Source of the DNA: Streptomyces sp. SN-593
GTDB taxonomy: Bacteria; Actinomycetota; Actinomycetes; Streptomycetales; Streptomycetaceae
Length of the DNA: 64,000 nucleotides
Assembly (NCBI RefSeq): GCF_016756395.1
Contig: NZ_AP018365.1
Location: forward strand, 6,390,001 to 6,454,000
Reading direction: 5' to 3'
Under the pieces are notes generated by a model. The model was given only the letters and a program-made list of their open reading frames with translations. It did not search any database and was not told the origin of the DNA. Each line of letters starts with the position of its first letter. The first letter of the stretch is position 1. The translations under genes and the position numbers were made by a program. Below are positions 24,886 through 32,174 of this stretch, one piece after another.

Positions 24886-24930
24886 GAGGAGGAGCAGCGG
24901 GATCTGACACCCTATGACGCGGAGTGGATC

Positions 24931-25383
24931 TTGATCAGTGCTGTGACAATCACCGGCACCCGCAGCACCAACCACCGCCCTACGGAGGACTACCACCAGC
25001 TCTTCGCTGACCACCTCCGCCCCTACGCCGGCGCCCACTTCTACATCGGCGGCGCCCGCGGCATCGACACCCTCGCCCTGCTCTGGCTCGCCGAGAACAC
25101 AGCAGCGCCTCTCACTGTCGTTGTCCCCGGTCGCGTCGAGCAGCAGCCGGCGGAGGCTCGGGAGGCCGTCGCGCGCACCCGGAACCGGATTACCGAGGTC
25201 GTCGAGCTGGGCGCTGCGGAACTGCGGACCCCGGCGTTTCACGCCCGAAACCGATGGATGGTGGACCACAGCCAGTTCACCATCGGCTTCCCACTCACGG
25301 GCCCCCCGGGCACTTCCGGCACCTGGCAGACTCTCAACTACACCCACGAACAGGGGAGACCGCACCTGATCGTGCCCGTGTGA
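24931..25383 (+). CDS. SLOG/DprA-like Rossmann-fold protein
   Basis: About 150 residues. TTG 24931 is proposed because GGAG lies just upstream; GTG 24943 is the alternative, and an upstream in-frame extension has poor coding character. VTITGTRSTNH at the N-terminus and FYIGGARGIDTLAL match the nucleotide-binding glycine motif of the SLOG superfamily (compare GGARGID of DprA). LTVVVPGRVEQQP is the following strand. SLOG proteins bind nucleotides or nucleic acid and often act in signalling or phage-defence settings. Its role beside a RiPP locus is unknown. Confidence 0.65.
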   Translation: MISAVTITGTRSTNHRPTEDYHQLFADHLRPYAGAHFYIGGARGIDTLALLWLAENTAAPLTVVVPGRVEQQPAEAREAVARTRNRITEVVELGAAELRTPAFHARNRWMVDHSQFTIGFPLTGPPGTSGTWQTLNYTHEQGRPHLIVPV

Positions 25384-25409
25384 CCTTGCTGCGGGTGCAC
25401 CATGGGCCC

Positions 25410-26747
25410 ATGCAGGACAGTGCCGCGGGGGCGGCGACCATGAAGGCGTTGCGGCGACGGCGCGGACTGTCCCTTGCTGGCACGGCCCGCGCTCTCACCA
25501 ACGTTGCCGCCGAGCTGCGGCTGCCCGCGCTGCCCGCCGTCGCCAGCGTCCAACGATCCGTCGCCCGCTGGGAAGCCGCGCGGCCGACCCGCCCTGACGA
25601 CCGGTACCAGCTGCTCCTCGGCCACCTCTACGCCCGCACCCCGGCTGGCTCCATCGCCATTGGGCCGGGCAGCGACTTCGCCGAACTCCTCACCGCGCTG
25701 CACCTGCTCGGCGAGGGCGAGCGACGCACCGCCGAACTGCGTACCGCAGTCCTACGGGCGGCAACCGACCAGGGCGCGGGCATGCTCTCCCTCCTCTCAC
25801 CCGCCCTCCAGGCTCAGCTCGCCGCCGCGCTCGCCGACCCGGCCCGCACCACCGACGAAACGGTGGCCGGGCTTGCCGCGGCCGTCGCGGACGTCAACGG
25901 TCAGGTAGGCACCTTGCCCATGGTGCGCCTTCAGCTTCTCCTCGCGCCCGCCGTGGACGCCGCGCGGCGGCTCCTCGCGGCACCCGTGCCGTCGGCTCCG
26001 CTTCAGGAGTCGCTCAGGGAGGCCGCGGTTGCCGCCTACACCGTCGCAGCTCGGCTTGCCTTCGAGACTCGTGACGACGAGGCGTCTCGGGCCGCCTACA
26101 CGGCGGCCACCCGGGAAGCTGCGCAGCTAGGCAGGCCGTGGCGGCAGGCCGGCGTCCACATGAGCCACGCCCTCACCACCATGTACGCCACCCACGATCT
26201 TGCCGCCGCGCGGGTGCTTGCCGACCGCGCGGTGCGGGCGGCCCAACGCGGGGAGAGCATCCTCGTTCGGGCCCGTGCGCACGCCCTCCAGGCGGAGATG
26301 CTGGCGCGGGCCGGGCAGGCACGGCAGGTGGATACAGCGCTCCGGCTGGCCTGGTACGACATGGAGGCGAACCACGCCGGTGACCCTGCCGTCACCAGCT
26401 TCTCAGCGGGCCATCTGCGCGGCTTCGAGGGCGTGTGCGAACTGCATGTCGGCGATCCAGCGACGGCACACGATCGGTTCGCCCACTCGGCCGCCGCGCT
26501 CGCCGCCCCGCGCGAGCTAGTACAGCGGGCCATCGTCACAGTTGACCAGGCGCTCGCCCGCATCCGTATGGGCGCGCCGCAGGACGCCGTCGAACTGCTG
26601 CACCAGTCCGTCGATGCCGCGGCCGCGACCGGTGGTCGCGTGCCAGCGCTCCGGCTCCGAGACGCACGTCAGGCGCTGCGACCGTGGCGGCAAGAGACCT
26701 GGGTGATGGACCTTGATGACCACCTGCTCGACGGGCTCGGAGCCTGA
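25410..26747 (+). CDS. XRE-family regulator with C-terminal TPR-like helical domain
   Basis: About 445 residues from ATG 25410; GTG 25395 is possible. The HTH region is about 10-75 (MKALRRRRGLSLAGTARALT, then VQRSVARWEAARPTRPDDRY). The rest is alpha-helical with repeated Ala-rich pairs (about 150-440: AAYTVAARLAFETRDDEAS, ARVLADRAVRAAQRGES, HDRFAHSAAALAAP), like TPR regulators that respond to ligands or peptides. It follows the SLOG gene by 26 bp in the same direction and probably controls the divergent tgm operon; a peptide-sensing role is speculative. Confidence 0.75.
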   Translation: MQDSAAGAATMKALRRRRGLSLAGTARALTNVAAELRLPALPAVASVQRSVARWEAARPTRPDDRYQLLLGHLYARTPAGSIAIGPGSDFAELLTALHLLGEGERRTAELRTAVLRAATDQGAGMLSLLSPALQAQLAAALADPARTTDETVAGLAAAVADVNGQVGTLPMVRLQLLLAPAVDAARRLLAAPVPSAPLQESLREAAVAAYTVAARLAFETRDDEASRAAYTAATREAAQLGRPWRQAGVHMSHALTTMYATHDLAAARVLADRAVRAAQRGESILVRARAHALQAEMLARAGQARQVDTALRLAWYDMEANHAGDPAVTSFSAGHLRGFEGVCELHVGDPATAHDRFAHSAAALAAPRELVQRAIVTVDQALARIRMGAPQDAVELLHQSVDAAAATGGRVPALRLRDARQALRPWRQETWVMDLDDHLLDGLGA

Positions 26748-26809
26748 TCCCGAGCTGACTCCAATTCGTGTCGATCTGACGACAACGCTCGAGTTCTGGA
26801 CGCACGAAT

Positions 26810-26844
26810 GCCCCCGCCGCGGCCACAGGGGGCCGGGCGGGGGC
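26810..26844. terminator. Terminator between convergent XRE gene and lysis genes
   Basis: Stem GCCCCCGCC (26810-26818) with GGCGGGGGC (26836-26844), between convergent genes. It separates the cargo module from the phage late operon. Confidence 0.75.
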
Positions 26845-26856
26845 TTGGTGGTTCTG

Positions 26857-27165
26857 TCAGCCGGTGATGAGCTGTGCGTCGGCCGCGGCCGGGTCGGGTA
26901 CCGGCAGGCCGGCGCCGCGGAGGGCGTCTTGCAGGACGGTGATGTAGCGGCCGTGCGCGGCCAGCCGGTTGCCGGCGTGCTGCTGGGCGGCCTCGATGTC
27001 GGCCAGGCGCTGGCGGACCCGGACCAGCTCGCGCGCGAGTCCTTCCACGGTGGACAGGTCCGGCTCGTCGTCGCGGGTGCGGCTGATCCTCGCGACCACG
27101 ACCGCGACGACCGCGCCCAGGAGGAGGCTCACGTAGCCGTAGAGGCCGCCGTCCGTATCAGCCAT
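26857..27165 (-). CDS. Small membrane protein with coiled coil, lysis region
   Basis: 102 residues. One N-terminal membrane helix (about 9-26, YVSLLLGAVVAVVVARI) is followed by a long amphipathic coiled coil (about 38-80, RQRLADIEAAQQHAG). This pattern resembles phage spanin-like or accessory lysis proteins. Last gene of the late operon, overlapping the preceding gene by 8 bp. Role inferred from position. Confidence 0.65.
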   Translation of the reverse strand: MADTDGGLYGYVSLLLGAVVAVVVARISRTRDDEPDLSTVEGLARELVRVRQRLADIEAAQQHAGNRLAAHGRYITVLQDALRGAGLPVPDPAAADAQLITG

Positions 27166-27628
27166 GCGCTCCCTCCTGCCGTTGGGCTGCGGCGAGCCGT
27201 AGCCGGGCGACCTCCCGCGACAGATACACCACCCGTCGTGTCGCTACCGCGAGGATCGCCAGCAGGCCGGGGAAGACCGCCCAGGTCACGCCGCTGTACC
27301 AGCCCTGGGCGAGCGTGCCGAGGGCGCGGGCGGTGGTGTAGGCGACCGCCCAGACCGCGGGCATCGCGCTGGCCATGGCCCACCCCCACCAGTCCCGGCG
27401 GGACGGCAGCGGCGCCGCGGCCGCGCACAGGACCCCCGAGGCGACCCAGACCCAGCCCCACACGCACATCGGCGCGATGTGCGTCAGGGCGGTCACCCCG
27501 CGGGTGATCCCGAAGCGGGGGTCCGCGAGCAGGCCGGCGCCGTAGGTGGTCCAGCCGGCCCCGCAGATCAGCAGGGCGGCGCCGCGGTACCCCAGCCGCC
27601 GGCCTGTCCGGGACACCGCGGCCCGCAT
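27158..27628 (-). CDS. Phage multi-pass membrane protein, lysis region
   Basis: 156 residues with about four hydrophobic helices (near 15-35, 48-70, 82-102, 115-133) and a basic C-terminus. It overlaps the holin candidate by one base (TGATG) and the next gene by 8 bp, so it is translationally coupled within the lysis cassette. It may be a second holin or antiholin; no family recognised. Confidence 0.65.
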   Translation of the reverse strand: MRAAVSRTGRRLGYRGAALLICGAGWTTYGAGLLADPRFGITRGVTALTHIAPMCVWGWVWVASGVLCAAAAPLPSRRDWWGWAMASAMPAVWAVAYTTARALGTLAQGWYSGVTWAVFPGLLAILAVATRRVVYLSREVARLRLAAAQRQEGAHG

Positions 27629-27915
27629 CAGGCTGCTGCCGTCGGCGGGTCGGCCGGGGCGGCCGGGGCGGCCTCGGCGGCGGTGGCCGGCTCGGCGGGC
27701 GCGGGCAGCAGGGCGCCGGTGCCGGTGGTGCCCACGCTGCCGGCGAGCGCTGCCTTGAGGACGGCGAACGCAGCCGGCAACCCCGCGGCGGCCGCGGCCT
27801 TCACCGCGCCGAGGTCGATCAGGCCGGTGGAGTTGGCCAGGAGCAGGCCGGCGACGGCCTCGACGTAGGTCGCGGCGGTGCGCTCGGCCAAGTCCAGGAT
27901 GAAGCGCTTGTTCAT
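27628..27915 (-). CDS. Putative phage holin
   Basis: 95 residues. A short charged N-terminus (MNKRFILDLAERTAATYVEA) precedes two hydrophobic segments (about 18-35 and 42-65, AVAGLLLANSTGLIDLGAVK and the Ala-rich helix after it), then a Pro/Ala-rich tail. Size, topology and position directly after the endolysin match actinophage holins (r1t-type), which open the membrane for the lysin. Confidence 0.75.
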   Translation of the reverse strand: MNKRFILDLAERTAATYVEAVAGLLLANSTGLIDLGAVKAAAAAGLPAAFAVLKAALAGSVGTTGTGALLPAPAEPATAAEAAPAAPADPPTAAA

Positions 27916-27944
27916 GACGATGGTCCGTTCTGCTGGGGTGGAGT

Positions 27945-28766
27945 TCAGGAGGTGGGGACGTGGAGCTTGTCCCAGGTGGTCTTGCCGGGCGGCCAGGTCG
28001 CGGCCGCGCCGCTGTACCCGCACTTGCGCTGCCACGCCTGGTAGGAGGCGATGTCGCCGGAGCCGATCACGTCCTTGTTGCTGCTGGTCTGGTAGTGGTT
28101 GCAGCTGACCGCGACCAGGCGGGCGTGCATCGCGGCGACGACAGGGGACTTGCGGCCGACGGTGAACCAGGAGGCGCCGGGGAACGGCTCGTACTTCGGC
28201 ACGGCGCCGGAACTCCCCTTCGCCGCCCATGCGGTGAGCGCGTCGCTGCTGGCGAAGTTGGCGACGTTGCGGTCCACGCCGCCGGAGACGCTGTACTGGT
28301 GGAGCGTCCAGGCGTGCTCCACCCGCGGGTGGCCGGCGTCCGACTCGGGGTCGGCGATCCACAGCCCGTCCCCGCAGAAGGAGGTGGTGTCGCGGTGCAG
28401 CCAGAAGTCGACGTTGCAGTAGAGCAGCACCCGGTGGGCGGGTGACTCCTTCTGGAGCGCCTTGATGAAGGCGTCCTTGTCCGCCCCCGACACCCCGGTG
28501 TCCTCCCAGTCCAGGGCGAGGACGTCGCCGGGCGCGGCCGCGGCGTGCTGGAGGAAGTACGCGACCTGGGCGGACATGCTGCCGGGCCGGGCGAAGTGGT
28601 AGTGGCCGACGGTGACGCCCGCGGCCCGGGCGTGCGCGACCTGCGCGGTGTGCTTGGGGTTGATGTAGCTGGTGCCTTCGGTGGCCTTGACCATCACGAA
28701 TCCGAGGCCGGAGGTGGAGAAGGTGCTCGTCTGGTAGGACGCGACGTCAATTCCGTTGACGGTCAT
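27945..28766 (-). CDS. Endolysin, GH25 muramidase with C-terminal cell-wall-binding region
   Basis: 273 residues. The GH25 lysozyme domain (about 1-185) begins NGIDVASYQ and has the catalytic acidic pair Asp86 and Glu88 in LALDWED, plus GHYHFARP and IADPE. It cleaves beta-1,4 bonds of peptidoglycan from N-acetylmuramic acid. The C-terminal part (about 200-273: VAAMHARLVAVSCNHY, SYQAWQRKCGYSGAAA) is a peptidoglycan-binding repeat seen in Streptomyces phage lysins. No signal peptide, so export depends on the holin. Confidence 0.93.
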   Translation of the reverse strand: MTVNGIDVASYQTSTFSTSGLGFVMVKATEGTSYINPKHTAQVAHARAAGVTVGHYHFARPGSMSAQVAYFLQHAAAAPGDVLALDWEDTGVSGADKDAFIKALQKESPAHRVLLYCNVDFWLHRDTTSFCGDGLWIADPESDAGHPRVEHAWTLHQYSVSGGVDRNVANFASSDALTAWAAKGSSGAVPKYEPFPGASWFTVGRKSPVVAAMHARLVAVSCNHYQTSSNKDVIGSGDIASYQAWQRKCGYSGAAATWPPGKTTWDKLHVPTS

Positions 28767-28775
28767 GTGAATTCC

Positions 28776-29330
28776 TTACGGTGATACCCAGAGGGCGAAA
28801 AGCGATGGGCCGCCGGTTGCGCCGGTGGAAAGGGCGAGGGCTGTTCCGGAGTTCTGCCACATCTGTACGGACAGGTAGTCGCCGGCGTTGAGCGCGACGA
28901 GCGCGGAGACGTTGCCGTACCAGGTGTTGCCGGACATGCCTGCGGTGGCGATCTGGCCGGAGGGGATCGCCGCGCCGCCGTTCACGCCGATGCGCACGGA
29001 GCGGTTTCCGGTGGCGTTGGCGGAGAAGCCTCCGGAGGCGGTGACGTGGTAGGTGCCGGGCACCATGACCACGTACCGGTCGGGGTTGGTGGTGTTGTTG
29101 TGGCCGCCGGCCGAGTCGAACAGTTCGCTATCCAGGGGGATCGAGGTGTAGCTCGTGGACGAGGCCAGGGTGCCGGCGGGGCTGCCGCCGGTGTAGGCGT
29201 TGCAGTAGCCGGAGAATCGAGGGGGCCCGGTGGTGAATGCCCACTCCATGGCCGCTGTGACGGTGGAATTCCACAGTGCCGCCGTCAGAAAATCTCCAGG
29301 CTCCGCGATTACTGGAGTTGGGGTTGTCAT
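28776..29330 (-). CDS. C1q/TNF-like virion surface protein
   Basis: 184 residues. After a short attachment-type N-terminus (FLTAALWNSTVTAAMEWAF) the rest reads as a C1q-like jelly roll: VVMVPGTYHVTASGGFSANA, NRSVRIGVNG, ALNAGDYLSVQMWQNSGTAL, ending in FALWVSP. C1q-like modules on phage tails and fibres bind host-surface glycans. Placed between the large tail protein and endolysin, so a receptor-binding or tail-tip role is likely (inference). Confidence 0.75.
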   Translation of the reverse strand: MTTPTPVIAEPGDFLTAALWNSTVTAAMEWAFTTGPPRFSGYCNAYTGGSPAGTLASSTSYTSIPLDSELFDSAGGHNNTTNPDRYVVMVPGTYHVTASGGFSANATGNRSVRIGVNGGAAIPSGQIATAGMSGNTWYGNVSALVALNAGDYLSVQMWQNSGTALALSTGATGGPSLFALWVSP

Positions 29331-29339
29331 GCGTCCTCT

Positions 29340-32162
29340 TCAGTACGTGAATGCGGTGGAATCGAATGTGCTGGAGCCGTCCCATTGCTCCGGGGTGGCG
29401 GTGTCGTCCGGGAGGGCTTCGGTGACGGATTCCCCGGCTGCGTAGCTGTGCTGGAGCGGGGAGTTCAGGGTGATGACGTCGCCGACCTGGTGGAGCACGC
29501 TGACGGCCTCGCGCCCCGGGGTGCCCAGGCCCAGTTCGGGCGCGAGCCACAGCGTGTAGTGCGGGGGCAGCAGGGACGCGCAGGTCTGGCCGGGCGTGAT
29601 GGTGAGGGACGTCGCGCCGGCGGCGGCCGGGAGCGCCAGGGTGGTGTGCCAGGCCGAGATGACGCCGTAGGGCGTGGTGTCGGCGGGGCTGGTCTGCAGG
29701 ACGAGGACGGCCTCGCCGCGGTCGTCCATGGTCCAGTTCAGGTTCTCGACGAACTGCTCCAGGGTGATGGCCGGGGCGCCGAGCGGGCGGCGCATGACGC
29801 GGACCCGGGTGCCCTGTTCCAGGGTCAGGCAGACCGGCCACAGAGCGGGGTGGGCGGAGGGGTGGAGCCTGAGGGTGCCGATCCGCATGGCGGGGTCCTT
29901 GTAGCGGGACCGGATGTAGCTGGCGGCGTCCTGGCACTCGTTCGGGTCGGCGGCGTTGACGTCGCGGGTGATGGTGCGGGGGAAGTAGGCGGCGATCGAG
30001 GCCGGGTCGGTGGCGGTGAAGACCTGGCCGGTGCCGGTCTGGGTGACCTGCACGACGTTCCCGAGGTGGGTGGAGTCGTAGTCGGGCTGGCAGTCCTCGT
30101 AGGGGTACTCGTCGGCCTCCAGGCGCTCGCCGAACACGAACGCCGGCGTGGTGGCGTTGTATCGGGCGGAGCGGGCCCGGAAGGCGACGGTTCCGGCGCC
30201 GTCGACGTAGTGCGCGCCGCCCTCGGTGTCGACGACGCCCTGCGCGGCGGTGACGGCGTCCTGGCCGCCGAAGTCGGCCGGGCCCATCGCGGTGGTCTGG
30301 CCGGTCTGCAGGTCGCTGGGGCCGGTGTAGCCGGCGTAGCGCAGGATGCGCGCGTACCGCTCATCGGTGGACTCGCCGGTGAGGGAGTTCTTCCAGGACC
30401 GGTAGAGGTCTTCCTGCGCGGTGACGGACAGGGAGACGGGGAACTCGCACGCGAACGCGAGGTCGCCGGCGAAGTGGGCGTAGGTGTACCGGGCCTTCTC
30501 GTCGACGAACGCCCCGATGGAGTCCATGGTGAGCGACCCCGGGGTGGGAACCTGATCTGCGGTGACGTTCCACTCCCAGCTGGCGGAGTCGACGCCGACC
30601 CACATCGTGGCGGTGTCCGGGTCGTGCCCGACGAACCCCAGGTGCCAGTTGCCGTCGGCGACGTTGCCCAGCGGGGGGAACATCTGCAGGTTCTGGCCGC
30701 CGGTGCCGCCGGTGGCCGCGCCGAACTCGCCGCTGTCGTTGATGGCGAGGATGAGCAGGGCGCCGGCGAGGATGTTGTTGGCGCGGCGGTTGTCGGCCGC
30801 CATCCAGATCTCGGCGGCGCCGGCGGGCGTGCCGTAGGGGTACCGGAAGGCGACCATGCGGGTCCACGCGGCGGTGGGGTCGGCTGGTCCGGTGATGCCG
30901 GCCTGGGTGAGGGACAGGTAGGTGCAGGCGCTCCCGAAGATGGACTGGCCGGGGTTGGGGTTGGTGAAGGTGGCCACGGGGCCCGGCGCGCCGGTGAAGA
31001 TGCCGTTCACGGTGTCGGCGGCGGTGATCTCGGTGCCGAACGTGATCGGGGACGGGCCGTACTTGCTGTTGGCGACGGGCACAGGCTGGCAGTTCCCGGC
31101 GGAATCGGCGACCGCGGCGGAGCCGGAGGGGTCGTCGAGCTTGTACACGAACCGCGGGGCGTGGGACTTGATCTCGGCGCTGAGCGGGTCGTCGAGGGTG
31201 ACCTGCGAGAGCAGCGCCAGGGCGTCCACGCCGGTCGGGGTGACCGTGCCGTAGGTGCCGCCGTTGGTCCACTGCGCGGGCCAGTCCTCGGTGAACTGGG
31301 CCATGATCGGGTACCAGACGCCCGGCTGCACCCAGTCGGTGGCGGCGCCGGCCTCCAGTTGCCAGCCGTCGACCTGCACGGTGCACGCCGCGGCGGCGGC
31401 CGCGGCCAGCTGCACGCCGACCTGCAGGCCGGAGCTGGCCGGGTCCGCGGTCGCGGTCACCTCGATGTACGTCCAGGCCGCGGTCGCCGATCCGGTGAGC
31501 GTCGCGGTGGTGCCGGCGGCGGTGGTCGCCGCGGCGTCCTCGACGGTCAGGGTCCGGAAGCCGGCCGCGACCTGCACGGAGGTGCCCGGGCTGACGTTGC
31601 GGACGCGCAGCTGCACCGTGTACGTCTGGCCCGGGCGGACGGCGGGCTGGGCGGTGTAGCAGACCCACGCGCCGGCCGCGGCCCCGGCGGGCACGGCCAT
31701 GGCGATGACGGTGCCGCCCTGCCAGGCCGTGCCGGATGCGACGAGCTGCCCGCCGACCGGGTCGGTGCCGGTGAGGATGCGCGGCCCGTCGTCGGCGGTA
31801 CTGAGCGCGCCGAGCGGCTGCCCGCCGACGTCGCCGCCGGTGGCCTGCGCCTGGTTGAGGAGGTTGGGCGTGGGCGGCCACTGGGCGCGGCGCCGGACCG
31901 GCTGGAACGGCAGCACGTGGCCGGCGTAGGGCCCGGCGGCGTTGGTGGGGTCCAGGGCGCCGTCGGTGTTGGACAGGGGCAGGGTGGAGGTGCCGGCCTG
32001 GACCTGGTCCAGCTCGTACTGCCGGCCGCGCTGGGCGGTGAACTGCCCCAGGGTGCGGCCGCCGACGTCGACGTACCGGTCTGGGGGGATCTCACCGCCG
32101 GAGCACGTCCAGTACGGGCCCCAGGCGGTCTCCACCACGGGGTAGGCGGGGTTCAGGGCCAC
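29340..32162 (-). CDS. Large minor tail (tail-tip/baseplate) protein with LamG-like domain
   Basis: 940 residues from GTG 32162. The first 110 residues (WGPYWTCSGGEIPPDRYVDV, GRQYELDQVQAGTSTLPLSN) are the conserved start of Siphoviridae minor tail proteins of actinophages. A carbohydrate-binding-like beta domain (about 150-280) and a LamG/concanavalin-like domain (about 330-540) follow, then the C-terminal tail-protein region with INPGQTCASLLP-type strands. It lies directly after the tape-measure gene, the usual position for distal tail proteins. Confidence 0.82.
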   Translation of the reverse strand: MALNPAYPVVETAWGPYWTCSGGEIPPDRYVDVGGRTLGQFTAQRGRQYELDQVQAGTSTLPLSNTDGALDPTNAAGPYAGHVLPFQPVRRRAQWPPTPNLLNQAQATGGDVGGQPLGALSTADDGPRILTGTDPVGGQLVASGTAWQGGTVIAMAVPAGAAAGAWVCYTAQPAVRPGQTYTVQLRVRNVSPGTSVQVAAGFRTLTVEDAAATTAAGTTATLTGSATAAWTYIEVTATADPASSGLQVGVQLAAAAAAACTVQVDGWQLEAGAATDWVQPGVWYPIMAQFTEDWPAQWTNGGTYGTVTPTGVDALALLSQVTLDDPLSAEIKSHAPRFVYKLDDPSGSAAVADSAGNCQPVPVANSKYGPSPITFGTEITAADTVNGIFTGAPGPVATFTNPNPGQSIFGSACTYLSLTQAGITGPADPTAAWTRMVAFRYPYGTPAGAAEIWMAADNRRANNILAGALLILAINDSGEFGAATGGTGGQNLQMFPPLGNVADGNWHLGFVGHDPDTATMWVGVDSASWEWNVTADQVPTPGSLTMDSIGAFVDEKARYTYAHFAGDLAFACEFPVSLSVTAQEDLYRSWKNSLTGESTDERYARILRYAGYTGPSDLQTGQTTAMGPADFGGQDAVTAAQGVVDTEGGAHYVDGAGTVAFRARSARYNATTPAFVFGERLEADEYPYEDCQPDYDSTHLGNVVQVTQTGTGQVFTATDPASIAAYFPRTITRDVNAADPNECQDAASYIRSRYKDPAMRIGTLRLHPSAHPALWPVCLTLEQGTRVRVMRRPLGAPAITLEQFVENLNWTMDDRGEAVLVLQTSPADTTPYGVISAWHTTLALPAAAGATSLTITPGQTCASLLPPHYTLWLAPELGLGTPGREAVSVLHQVGDVITLNSPLQHSYAAGESVTEALPDDTATPEQWDGSSTFDSTAFTY

Positions 32163-32174
32163 GCGGGGTGCCTC

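Noticed and set aside
26857..29330. Lysis and tail-tip genes considered as part of the RiPP locus
   Set aside because: A terminator at 26810-26844 and opposite transcription separate them; their domains are normal phage lysis and tail functions.
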